The notes under the pieces: model-generated
What the model was told of the DNA's origin: nothing
Databases searched by the model: none
What the model saw: the letters and a program-made list of their open reading frames with translations, nothing else
Part shown: positions 14,678-23,582 of the stretch, piece by piece
How the letters are laid out: the number at the start of each line of letters is the position of its first letter
Numbering within the stretch: position 1 is the stretch's first letter
Origin: Chthonomonas calidirosea
Lineage (GTDB): Bacteria > Armatimonadota > Chthonomonadetes > Chthonomonadales > CAJBBX01
Direction of reading: 5' to 3'
NCBI GenBank assembly: GCA_020722705.1
Contig: DYKI01000027.1
Coordinates: 1 to 37,274 of the forward strand
DNA length: 37,274 bases
Made by a program: the position numbers and the translations under genes

Positions 14678-15751
14678 ATGGCCTTCAGGGTTAAGAGCTT
14701 TCTAAGACCCAAGCAGGGCGAGGCGTCGGAGTCGTGCGCCGATGCTCTGGCATTCAGTCTGATCTCCAGGTCGGCGAACACGACTGCCGCAGGCGATCAG
14801 TTCGGGCCGGCCGAGGCCGGCAGACGCTACGGGCGGTTCGCCGTTGCCGACGGGGTCTCCGAGGCGCTCCTATCCGGAGAGTGGGCGAGGGAGCTTTGCG
14901 GGGCATTTGTCGAGGCCGGTCCGCGCGATCTGAATGATGACGAGTTCGCGGTCTGGGTCCAGCCTCACTGCAGCGCATTCGATGCCAGGCTGAGAGCATG
15001 GGCCGATGCCAGGTACGCTCAGGACAAGAAGTACTGGGCGCTGCCGAACAAGGCGTACGACGAGGGCAGCCAGGCCACCTTCCTGGGTCTGCGCGTCAGT
15101 GAGCCCGATACCGATGGCGCGGGGACGTGGCGCGCCATCTCGGTGGGCGATTGCTGCCTCTCATGGTGGACGGACTCCGGCATGCGTGAAGCATGGCCGA
15201 CCGATGACCCGGACGAGTTCGATCTTACGCCAGGCATCGTCGGAACTCGGGGCATTGGACGCGGTACAGTACAGACGATCGAGGGCTTGTGGCAGAAGAC
15301 GGACATGGCCGTGCTGACATCCGATGCGATGTCGGTGTGGCTGCTCAGACATCAAGGCGCCGGCATACGCTCCTGGCGTGATTGGGACGACAGCGAGTTC
15401 GACGCATGGCTTGCTCAGGAGCGAGACGCCAAGCGCATTCGCGATGACGACTGCGCCATCTTGTTTGTCTGGTGGGAGGACGAGTCGGCCGAGACCGGCG
15501 ATCCCTCGCACAATGGGATGGGCGAGTGCGCGGTAGATACAGATGAAGAGCAGACTGAGCCCCCCGATCCCTCGCAGAAAGCGTCGGACGGGTGCGCGGC
15601 AGATGCCGCTACCCCCATGGATGATTCAGAGGCAATGGAGCCACCGCCGCAGCCTCCTGCACAGCGGCGCGGGGCTATGGCCGCGCTGCGGCGGATTGTT
15701 CACGCAGCCCTATCATGGCGAGTGGTTGTCATCATCGAACGGAACCGCTAG
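14678..15751 (+). CDS. PP2C-type protein phosphatase
   Basis: A 357-residue protein with an ATG at 14678 and a GGGGGG SD. The PP2C metal-binding acidic residues are in place: AGDQF (D40), FAVADGVSE (D58-G59), VLTSDAM (D216) and RDDDCAIL (D256-D258). The structural motif AISVGDCCL (D158) is also present. The usual GGTT is GSQATF and the usual TDG is SDA, both seen in divergent PP2Cs. Residues about 270-330 are an acidic, Pro-rich linker, and the last 25 residues form a basic/hydrophobic helix (RRIVHAALSWRVVVII) that might touch the membrane. In TerY-P triads this enzyme opposes the kinase; the kinase gene starts 9 bp later. Confidence 0.85.
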   Translation: MAFRVKSFLRPKQGEASESCADALAFSLISRSANTTAAGDQFGPAEAGRRYGRFAVADGVSEALLSGEWARELCGAFVEAGPRDLNDDEFAVWVQPHCSAFDARLRAWADARYAQDKKYWALPNKAYDEGSQATFLGLRVSEPDTDGAGTWRAISVGDCCLSWWTDSGMREAWPTDDPDEFDLTPGIVGTRGIGRGTVQTIEGLWQKTDMAVLTSDAMSVWLLRHQGAGIRSWRDWDDSEFDAWLAQERDAKRIRDDDCAILFVWWEDESAETGDPSHNGMGECAVDTDEEQTEPPDPSQKASDGCAADAATPMDDSEAMEPPPQPPAQRRGAMAALRRIVHAALSWRVVVIIERNR

Positions 15752-15759
15752 GATACGCA

Positions 15760-16369
15760 CATGCCGTGGCCGTCGCTGGATGAGTACTTTGCAACGCTGC
15801 AGAACCCGGATCTCTGCTTTGCCGACCCTCGGCTGACGGGCGGGACGGTACAGCCGAACACGATGGGGCTGCCGCTCATTGTCTGCGGGCAGTTCGCCGG
15901 AGTGTGCCGTGTTGACTGTGGTTCCGGAGGTGTCTGGGCTGTGCGCTTCTTTCAGAGCAACCGCGCAGGAATCCGGGATCGCTACCAGGCGATTTCGGCG
16001 CATCTCCGCGCTCACAAGTCGCCGATCTTCGCGACGTTCGAGTTCGTTGACGACGGGATAATGGTCAACGGTGCCTGGTATCCGATCGTGTTGATGGAGT
16101 GGGTGGCCGGCGAATCGCTGCTGGAGCACATCGCGGGTCTGGTGAAACGGCGCGATACGCAGGGGTTGCGCGATCTGGCCGAGCGCTGGGTGACATTGCT
16201 GCAGGATCTCGAAGCGCTCGAGGTCGCTCACGGCGACCTGCAGCACGGCAACATCAGGGTTCAGTCCGACGGCAGGCTGCGCCTGATTGACTACGACGGG
16301 ATGTGGGTCCCCGCGCTCAAAGGCCAGCAGAGCCTCGAACTCGGATTGGCGGACTACCAGCATCCGGGG
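15760..16369 (+). repeat. 610-bp block identical to 17732-18341 (copy 1)
   Basis: From the base before the ATG to codon 203 the two kinase genes appear identical at a constant offset of 1972. They diverge immediately after CATCCGGGG, inside the kinase C-lobe. Confidence 0.85.
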
Positions 16370-17725
16370 AGGTCCGGGGCTGACTATGGCCCCCATCTCG
16401 ACAGATTCTCAGGCCTTACGATACTGGTGGCGTTGCTCGCGCTGGCGCAAGACATTGACCTGTGGCCCAAGGACCCTGACGTTGAGTACATCCTGTTTCG
16501 TTCCGCAGACTACAAAGCGCCAGCCCGTTCTTCGGTGTTCAAACGCGTGGCGAAACTGACCGGCAAGGATCCTGACCTCGCCAGCTATCTTGCCACGCTC
16601 ATTCGATGGTGCGGAGCGCCCTACTCCCCGTGTGCCGATTGGCTGCCGCGCAAGGACCCCTATGGCGATGCTTTGAGCAGCGTGCAATCCATGATCTCAG
16701 CCGGCAAGTGGGCGGACGCCCAGAGCGAATGGACGGCCACGCTGGCCGGTTGGACCCCGACGCAGGAACATCGGAAACTCTACGCCGACATCAAGGATGC
16801 GCTCGAACAGAGGCAGAGTCAGCTCACGGCGATGACGCAGGTGGAATCCCTGTTGCAGCAGCGGAAATGGGACGACGCTGTCAGGATCTGGCGAGACAAC
16901 AGCCTCAGTACGTTGCCGGAAGCGAGTCGGTTGGTGCCTGGAGTCAAGAAGGCAGAGGCGGAGGTGCAGAGACGCATCGCGCAGCAGGATGCGCTCACCA
17001 GGTTCCACGATGCCATCCGGGACGGTCGGGACGAAGACGCCCTTGATACGTGGAACAAGGGACAACTTCAGACTTACCCTCCAGCGAAGGCCTATGAAAG
17101 CGCCCGCGATGCTGCGCAGAAACGCGTTGCGACACGTCGGCGACACCGCATAGCGCTTAACCAGTTCCTGAGCCAGGCATATGCAGGGGAGGATGCCGAG
17201 GCCGTGGCCACGTGGAGGAACGGCGATCTGGACAACTGCGTAGAGGCCGGGAAGCACGCGGATATGTACAAACGCTTATTGGCCAAAGTCGCCCTCCGGC
17301 ATTACCGGTCGCTGGCAGGGTCAGATGGCCGAGAGCAGGAGACCGTTGAGTTCTGGGAGCATGCGTCCGAGTCGTTTCTCAAGCATGCTACCAAAAAGGA
17401 CCGGCAGCTCTACATTGCAGCAAAGCGCATAACAGAATGGCGTGCAAGTCTGCAGAGGTTTCTGGCAGCCTTCGGGCAGCGGCGGTGGCGTGATGCCATG
17501 GATGCTTGGGACAGCGCCGATCTGGGGTCGTTCAGTGAGGCGCAGGGCCATCGGGATAAGTACCGGACCGCACGCGGCCATCTGGCGCTGAACCATTTCC
17601 TCCAGACCTACTACAATGGCGAAACGGCCGAGGCGATGGCCATATGGGAGAAAGCCGATCTCGGATCCTTTCCCGACGCCGACCCGCACAAGCCGAAGTA
17701 TGAGCACGCCAAGCAAGAGGCCTGA
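15761..17725 (+). CDS. TerY-P-type protein kinase with C-terminal helical repeats
   Basis: A 654-residue protein. The kinase domain (about 1-300) has the catalytic loop HGDLQHGN (H157, D159, N164) and the metal motif DYDG (D177) typical of the kinases found with TerY VWA and PP2C proteins, also marked by YQHPG and GPHLDRFSG. The beta-3 strand reads WAVRFF, with Arg62 where a Lys is usual in kinases. Residues about 325-654 form seven helical repeats of about 45-55 residues with the core pattern F/V-x-x-x-x-x-x-G/R-x-x-x-x-A-x-x-x-W, TPR-like and probably for protein binding. The seventh ends early, next to the second kinase gene. The SD (AGGA, 15750-15753) overlaps the PP2C stop. Likely substrates: the VWA, Hsp70-like or wall-synthase proteins of the cluster (inferred). 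Confidence 0.85.
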   Translation: MPWPSLDEYFATLQNPDLCFADPRLTGGTVQPNTMGLPLIVCGQFAGVCRVDCGSGGVWAVRFFQSNRAGIRDRYQAISAHLRAHKSPIFATFEFVDDGIMVNGAWYPIVLMEWVAGESLLEHIAGLVKRRDTQGLRDLAERWVTLLQDLEALEVAHGDLQHGNIRVQSDGRLRLIDYDGMWVPALKGQQSLELGLADYQHPGRSGADYGPHLDRFSGLTILVALLALAQDIDLWPKDPDVEYILFRSADYKAPARSSVFKRVAKLTGKDPDLASYLATLIRWCGAPYSPCADWLPRKDPYGDALSSVQSMISAGKWADAQSEWTATLAGWTPTQEHRKLYADIKDALEQRQSQLTAMTQVESLLQQRKWDDAVRIWRDNSLSTLPEASRLVPGVKKAEAEVQRRIAQQDALTRFHDAIRDGRDEDALDTWNKGQLQTYPPAKAYESARDAAQKRVATRRRHRIALNQFLSQAYAGEDAEAVATWRNGDLDNCVEAGKHADMYKRLLAKVALRHYRSLAGSDGREQETVEFWEHASESFLKHATKKDRQLYIAAKRITEWRASLQRFLAAFGQRRWRDAMDAWDSADLGSFSEAQGHRDKYRTARGHLALNHFLQTYYNGETAEAMAIWEKADLGSFPDADPHKPKYEHAKQEA

Positions 17726-17731
17726 CCCCCC

Positions 17732-18341
17732 CATGCCGTGGCCGTCGCTGGATGAGTACTTTGCAACGCTGCAGAACCCGGATCTCTGCTTTGCCGACCC
17801 TCGGCTGACGGGCGGGACGGTACAGCCGAACACGATGGGGCTGCCGCTCATTGTCTGCGGGCAGTTCGCCGGAGTGTGCCGTGTTGACTGTGGTTCCGGA
17901 GGTGTCTGGGCTGTGCGCTTCTTTCAGAGCAACCGCGCAGGAATCCGGGATCGCTACCAGGCGATTTCGGCGCATCTCCGCGCTCACAAGTCGCCGATCT
18001 TCGCGACGTTCGAGTTCGTTGACGACGGGATAATGGTCAACGGTGCCTGGTATCCGATCGTGTTGATGGAGTGGGTGGCCGGCGAATCGCTGCTGGAGCA
18101 CATCGCGGGTCTGGTGAAACGGCGCGATACGCAGGGGTTGCGCGATCTGGCCGAGCGCTGGGTGACATTGCTGCAGGATCTCGAAGCGCTCGAGGTCGCT
18201 CACGGCGACCTGCAGCACGGCAACATCAGGGTTCAGTCCGACGGCAGGCTGCGCCTGATTGACTACGACGGGATGTGGGTCCCCGCGCTCAAAGGCCAGC
18301 AGAGCCTCGAACTCGGATTGGCGGACTACCAGCATCCGGGG
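17732..18341 (+). repeat. 610-bp block identical to 15760-16369 (copy 2)
   Basis: Second member of the kinase identity pair, running from one base before the ATG of kinase 2 into the kinase C-lobe. Confidence 0.85.
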
Positions 18342-19028
18342 CGATGTGCCGACCACTTTGGTCCTACTTTGGACCGTTTCTCAGGCGCGGTCGTGTGCAC
18401 TGCCTTGCTTGCCCTGTGCGAGCGTCCGGATCTCTGGCGGCAACACGGATCGCCGGACACCCTGTTGTTTGGTGCCCGCGACTTTGCGCAGCCCAACACT
18501 TCAGCTTTGATTATGGAGATGAGCCAGTCATCCGGCGACTCCGTGCGGCAAGCTGTTGACTTGCTGAAGACAGCTCTCATCCGCGATCCGCTGGACGGTC
18601 CTGCCCCCGGAGATTTGCTGCGTCTGCTGATGATACAGCCGCGCCGCTCCAGCCCGCCGCAGACACGGTGCTTGCGCGCATTGCCGGGCGAGATCGGCCT
18701 GATGTTGGGTGACCACTACGTGCCGGTATTCGGTACAACATCGCCGTTGCCCTGGACGGATAAGGCTGCCGGCCGCCGGACGCCCCTGCTTGAGTGGCGT
18801 TGTCCCCTGCATGCACGCGACTCGAAGAACGGCGCGTGGATCGTGACGCCGGTTGTCACAGTCCCGGGCTCGGAGAAGGGACGAGAGTTGGCTCCGGTGA
18901 TCGTCACGACGGCCAACCATGACCGGTCGCCGCAGGTGAGAGTCAGTCTCGATTGTTACGGCAAGCTGACCGTAAGCGTTGAAGGGCATACCGTGGGGAG
19001 GCGCGAATACTGGCCCTGGCGTTCCTAA
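17733..19028 (+). CDS. TerY-P-type protein kinase 2 with a beta-rich C-terminal domain
   Basis: A 431-residue protein. Residues 1-203 are identical to kinase 1 (HGDLQHGN, DYDG, Arg62 in beta-3). The C-lobe then continues as a clear but diverged homolog (GPTLDRFSG). After about residue 310 it has no repeats but a beta-rich tail (GEIGLMLGDHYVPVFG, PVVTVPG, VRVSLDCYGKLTVSVEG). The same catalytic module is thus joined to a different targeting domain. The SD (AGAGG, about 17716-17720) is distant, so translation may depend on kinase 1. Its TAA overlaps an ATG of the next frame (TAATG). Confidence 0.85.
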   Translation: MPWPSLDEYFATLQNPDLCFADPRLTGGTVQPNTMGLPLIVCGQFAGVCRVDCGSGGVWAVRFFQSNRAGIRDRYQAISAHLRAHKSPIFATFEFVDDGIMVNGAWYPIVLMEWVAGESLLEHIAGLVKRRDTQGLRDLAERWVTLLQDLEALEVAHGDLQHGNIRVQSDGRLRLIDYDGMWVPALKGQQSLELGLADYQHPGRCADHFGPTLDRFSGAVVCTALLALCERPDLWRQHGSPDTLLFGARDFAQPNTSALIMEMSQSSGDSVRQAVDLLKTALIRDPLDGPAPGDLLRLLMIQPRRSSPPQTRCLRALPGEIGLMLGDHYVPVFGTTSPLPWTDKAAGRRTPLLEWRCPLHARDSKNGAWIVTPVVTVPGSEKGRELAPVIVTTANHDRSPQVRVSLDCYGKLTVSVEGHTVGRREYWPWRS

Positions 19029-19066
19029 TGACGGCCCGATGTCGCCTGATTACGAGGGGGTTGGTT

Positions 19067-22000
19067 GTGAGGTCCATTGGCTTAGCGGCAGTTGTCGGAT
19101 TACTGGCAGTGTTGAGCGCGCCGTCGGCCTCCGGAATGCCGCGACATATCATCATTCTGTGCGATCAAAGCGGCTCGATGGACGACCGCGCCTATGGAGC
19201 CATTGACACCCGTGCAGAGCGTGTGAAGGTCTATCGTGACGATGTCCTCGGAGTGCTTCAACGGGCTGGTCCGTTCTCGCCGCTCTATCGTCCGACTACC
19301 GATACAGTCAGCATCAGACTCTTCACTGTTGTGAAGGGTGGTTCGCTCAGGAATAACTATGCGCGAATGTGGAAAACATTCGACGCAAACCGTCCGTTGA
19401 CATCGAACGACCTCAACAGACTGGCAGAGGTTCCCTACTACAGGAGCGTGGATAACTACTCTCTGGTGTACTGCGCCAAGGAACTGGGACTTGCCGTGTC
19501 AGGCATTTCGGACGGCCTGTTCGGCGAGACCTTTGTGATCCTCATCACCGATGGCCAGCCCACCGATGATCGCAACGAACTCGCGAGTGTCGCCCACTGT
19601 GTCGCGGGTGAGAAGTGGGCAACCAGGGTTCGGAACACCTTCGCTGAGCGGTTCAATTTCAAGTGCATTTGTACGGTTCGGTCGGCTGGCCGCGTGTCTC
19701 TGTGCGTGTATCAGGTCCTTCCCATTCAGCCTCCCGGTCCCCTCCGCGCCGAGCCCATGCAGTTGGTGCGAAGCGCCGTAGGCGGCCGTATGGGCACCCT
19801 TCGTCTGCCGGAAGCCCCACAGCAAGATGGCTACAAACTCGTATCCAGGGAGTGGCGTCTGGAGGCTGCAGATACCGGTGAAGCGCTCGTATCGGGTGTC
19901 GTTCAGAGCACCGATGCCGCCGAAGTCCCTGTTGCGCTGGCGGCGGATCAGGCCGGCCGGCTGACCCTGAAGCCTCATCGCGTGCGCCTGACCTATCGGT
20001 ACCGTGTAACAGACGGCTACTACAACTGCCTGGTGTGGGATTTGTCGGAGACCGCGGACGCAACGCTCTCCGTGGTGCGTATCTGGGGTCTTGTGCCGGT
20101 TCCGTTTGTCATCGTGAGTGAGCGCGTCACCTGGTGGTTGGCAAACAGCATCTTTACGTTGGCGGCGCTTTCCCTGCTTGTGTGGCTGGGATACAGAACG
20201 CTCGTCATGCCGCCGGCACCCAAGCTCGTGGGGAAGGTCATCAATACAACGCAGGCTGTCGTGTCGCGTCAGTTCGGTATCTCGCCGAACCCAGCCTTCG
20301 TCCTCGTTGCCGACCTCGTCATCACCGATCAGGCCACGCCGCGCCCGTTCGGCGGATCCCGATCCGCCTCCGTTCAAGTCGAACTCGACGGGGATCAGTA
20401 CGGCCGCCTGATCGTACCCGAAGGACACGTCTTCTCCTTCGCAGCTGAACTCGTTCAGAAGACCCATCTGAAGCGAACTTGCGAACAGGACGTGACGGGG
20501 CGGGACACAATCCCGATCTACCTCCACGTCGCCGGCATAGAAGATGCTGAGTTTCAGACGCCCACCACCGTCAACCTAAGCGCCCAACTCAAGTGCCATG
20601 TCGGCAACAGTGGCGCCGTCCAGTACCACACCGTCTCAGTACAAGTCGCCATCGAGCCTGCAGAGCCGTGTCTTGACTGCAAGGTGGAACCGAATCCGTG
20701 CACGATCGAACATAGGACGCCGGAGGCCGTTCACTGCGCATACCTGACGGTCTGGAACCGCGGCCCCAGACGATCGGATGGCAGTACCCCTGTGTTTTGT
20801 GTAAAGCCCCTCAATGCCGTCCTGCGGGCGGTCCCATGCACGCAAGCCGGGATGGTTGATCACCAGCAGAGCCCGTTTGTACTGACCATCGGCGGTGAGC
20901 GTCCTGGTACGGACCTGAACATTGAGAACTTAAGCCCCACAAGCACCAATGGCGGCACGGATGCCGTTGACGGGCGCGTCACCTGCGAGTTGATGCTCGA
21001 TTGCTCCGTCTTTCCCAACCCGGGCGCCCCAACACAGGTACCCTACCGATTGGTTCATCGGCGTGGCCAGGACTGGGTACCGGTCTCTGCGCACAGCCTG
21101 CCGGCCGGACCGCTCTCCGTCACGGTCATGCCGGACGGTCGCCGCGCGCAGCCGGGCGATCTTCGGTTGCGCAGTCCGGCAGCCGCTCCCGACGCCCCGT
21201 GCCTGACCGCTCGGTGGGCGCGGAGCCCCGACGACCTGACAAGCGATCTGGCAGTGCGCGTGCGGGACGTGCGCGTGCCTGAACCCGGCGTCGCATCTCA
21301 GACACTCGCCATCTTCACGCTCTCCAACACCGCCAAAGTCAACGATGGTGAGGTGTCCTTCGCCGTCAGCGAGTTGGATGTGACATGGACCAATGGGACA
21401 GCTCCGACGCTGAAGGCCGGCCGGACCCTCTTCCGGATGAACGGCCTAACCCTGGCGCCGGGAGACCCAGGCGTCAAAGTAAAGAACGGTGACAACCCCA
21501 CAGAGATCGCTCTTGAACTGAACTCGGCCGGTATCGGGACGTTCGCGGCCGATGAAGCAACGTACGAGATCACCATGCGACTGCAGGCCGATGCCGTACA
21601 GGATGGAGCCGGCGAACAGTGGCTCTCGACGCCGATCAAGCTCCGCGGACGGATCCACGCATACAAAGGTGACAACTGGCTCGGTCTGGATGTCGGCACG
21701 TCCACCATCGTCGCCGCATTCGGCGATTCGCTGCCAATGGGACAGCCCCCATTGCTCCCGATAGGATCCGAGTGGTCGCGACTGTATCCGAATGCTGTGC
21801 TCGGGGAGACCGATCACTTCTTGCCGTCCACATTGCTGCTGCAACAGGGCAAGAGCGTCACGGCTGATGATTTCGTCATGCTGTCGCCGCCCGTGCAACT
21901 GTTGGCGGATTATCCGCAACACGTTGTGCCCTATCTCAAGCGTGTGATCGGGTTCGAAAGGGTCCCGATCAGCGACACCTTCACGTACGTGGATGCATCC

Positions 22001-23506
22001 GGCAGGCAGGTCACGGGCAGGCCGCCGATGCACGACGTGCTGGCGGCTCTCTACAAGACACTTGTCGGCACGTGCGTAAAGCGCCTCGTGAATGAGGAGA
22101 TCCGGCAAATGGTTGTGGCTGTGCCGAACACGCTGACCCCGTCGCAGCGCGGCAGGCTGCGCGAGGCCATTGCGTCGGTCATGCCTTCCGGCTGCCGAAT
22201 CGAGTTCCTGAGCGAGCCTGTGGCTGTCGCCTGCTACTACCTGGCGAACTGGTTGCCTCTGCATGGCGCACAGGGCGAACCGCCGGATCAGGAGACTATC
22301 CTGATCTATGACATGGGAGCCGGCACTCTGGATGTCACGCTCCTTCGGGCCGAGAGGGTCTCTGTCTCCGATATCATTGATTCCGACGGAGGCGAGTGGG
22401 TCAACCTCGACACGTTCGGCTTACCAGGTCAGGCTGAGCGCCGCTGGAAGCTCACCGTACTGGCGCAGTCAGGCAGATTCAGCGCGGGGAACAACCTGGA
22501 CTATGCATTCGCCGGTCTCATACAGTCCAGCATTCAGCACGATATCGCGACCACGGTCAGAAATCTTGGGCAACGCGTGCGCGTGCTTGCCGATCTGCTG
22601 GACACGCGTGGTCAGATCACGAACTCACAGGTTCTCAACCGGCGACTGTCTCTCAGGGACAACGCCCGGCACGCTAAGCACAGCTATGCGGACGATCCCA
22701 CAATCTCCCCCCAAGTTCAGATCGCGGGGGCATACGGCAATGACCTGGCCTCGAACAGCCAGTCTCCCGTGAAACTCACTTCCGACGATATCAACGCATC
22801 TGACGCGATCGCCGAGTTTCTGCGCAGCAACACATCCTCTCTCTTCGACGACCTCTTCGCGTGTTTGGGACACGAGCGGGGCACGATCGTCATCAACACC
22901 GTAATCCTGAGCGGTCGGGCAGTTCAGTTTCCCGGATTGAGGCAGGATGTCGAGATATCCATCACAGAGTGGGCCGCCGTCGAACGCGCTCCCGAGTACA
23001 TCACCTTGAAGGGGGAGTCCCTGAAGTCCTCCGTGGCCCTCGGTTGTCTGGCCTATGCAACCGCGTATCGGGGACGACGGATGGAGATAGAGTCTCCGAT
23101 CACTTCAGCGCGATACGGCTTCATGACGCAGGAACACGGGTGCTGGCAGTATCAAGAGGTGTTGTCGGCGGTGAACGCTCAGATGAATGTTGGCGCTGGC
23201 GGCCAATACTTGACAAACACGACGACTGTCCACGTCGGCAACAGCCCGTTTCTGATCCTGGTTCAGACATTCGCCGCGGATCCGGTCGCCGACTGGTCGG
23301 AACGAGGGCAGTCACTCACGATGCCGATCCATCGCTTCAACAGCCAGGCGTTTGCCAATGCACAGAACCTGCAGGTCACCATCACGATAGCGGAAGAGGA
23401 CGTAACGCTGAACATCGGCGGCAACATGTACACAGGGCTCAAGCTTCAGAACGATGACCTTAATCAGGTGCCGGGCTACAGAGAGGGGCGCTGGCCGTTG
23501 TGCTGA
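19067..23506 (+). CDS. Secreted VWA - transmembrane - Ig-like - Hsp70-like ATPase fusion
   Basis: About 1479 residues. The GTG at 19067 has a GAGGGGG SD at 7 nt and begins a signal peptide (MRSIGLAAVVGLLAVLSAPSASG); an in-frame ATG at 19028 overlaps the kinase stop and is the alternative. A VWA domain with DQSGS (D33, S35, S37) and ITDGQPTDD follows, outside the membrane. A transmembrane helix lies at about 356-378. After it come several beta-sandwich-like segments (about 390-860) and, from about 870, an Hsp70/actin-fold ATPase: LDVGTSTIV (D875, phosphate 1), IYDMGAGTLDVTLL (D1082, phosphate 2) and ILSGRAVQFPGL (about 1280-1290, adenosine). By topology the ATPase is cytosolic. It would couple external binding to an internal ATPase, inferred from domain order. 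Confidence 0.8.
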   Translation: MRSIGLAAVVGLLAVLSAPSASGMPRHIIILCDQSGSMDDRAYGAIDTRAERVKVYRDDVLGVLQRAGPFSPLYRPTTDTVSIRLFTVVKGGSLRNNYARMWKTFDANRPLTSNDLNRLAEVPYYRSVDNYSLVYCAKELGLAVSGISDGLFGETFVILITDGQPTDDRNELASVAHCVAGEKWATRVRNTFAERFNFKCICTVRSAGRVSLCVYQVLPIQPPGPLRAEPMQLVRSAVGGRMGTLRLPEAPQQDGYKLVSREWRLEAADTGEALVSGVVQSTDAAEVPVALAADQAGRLTLKPHRVRLTYRYRVTDGYYNCLVWDLSETADATLSVVRIWGLVPVPFVIVSERVTWWLANSIFTLAALSLLVWLGYRTLVMPPAPKLVGKVINTTQAVVSRQFGISPNPAFVLVADLVITDQATPRPFGGSRSASVQVELDGDQYGRLIVPEGHVFSFAAELVQKTHLKRTCEQDVTGRDTIPIYLHVAGIEDAEFQTPTTVNLSAQLKCHVGNSGAVQYHTVSVQVAIEPAEPCLDCKVEPNPCTIEHRTPEAVHCAYLTVWNRGPRRSDGSTPVFCVKPLNAVLRAVPCTQAGMVDHQQSPFVLTIGGERPGTDLNIENLSPTSTNGGTDAVDGRVTCELMLDCSVFPNPGAPTQVPYRLVHRRGQDWVPVSAHSLPAGPLSVTVMPDGRRAQPGDLRLRSPAAAPDAPCLTARWARSPDDLTSDLAVRVRDVRVPEPGVASQTLAIFTLSNTAKVNDGEVSFAVSELDVTWTNGTAPTLKAGRTLFRMNGLTLAPGDPGVKVKNGDNPTEIALELNSAGIGTFAADEATYEITMRLQADAVQDGAGEQWLSTPIKLRGRIHAYKGDNWLGLDVGTSTIVAAFGDSLPMGQPPLLPIGSEWSRLYPNAVLGETDHFLPSTLLLQQGKSVTADDFVMLSPPVQLLADYPQHVVPYLKRVIGFERVPISDTFTYVDASGRQVTGRPPMHDVLAALYKTLVGTCVKRLVNEEIRQMVVAVPNTLTPSQRGRLREAIASVMPSGCRIEFLSEPVAVACYYLANWLPLHGAQGEPPDQETILIYDMGAGTLDVTLLRAERVSVSDIIDSDGGEWVNLDTFGLPGQAERRWKLTVLAQSGRFSAGNNLDYAFAGLIQSSIQHDIATTVRNLGQRVRVLADLLDTRGQITNSQVLNRRLSLRDNARHAKHSYADDPTISPQVQIAGAYGNDLASNSQSPVKLTSDDINASDAIAEFLRSNTSSLFDDLFACLGHERGTIVINTVILSGRAVQFPGLRQDVEISITEWAAVERAPEYITLKGESLKSSVALGCLAYATAYRGRRMEIESPITSARYGFMTQEHGCWQYQEVLSAVNAQMNVGAGGQYLTNTTTVHVGNSPFLILVQTFAADPVADWSERGQSLTMPIHRFNSQAFANAQNLQVTITIAEEDVTLNIGGNMYTGLKLQNDDLNQVPGYREGRWPLC

Positions 23507-23582
23507 CATCGGTTAGTCGTCGCGCCTTGCGGATGAGGGTCAGCCCAGACCGTCTCGGCGGTCGTCTGGGGGAGGCATCGCC

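Noticed and set aside
12897-18341. Identical blocks as ends of a mobile element
   Set aside because: They are direct, in-frame parts of paralogous genes with no transposase, inverted ends or target duplications.
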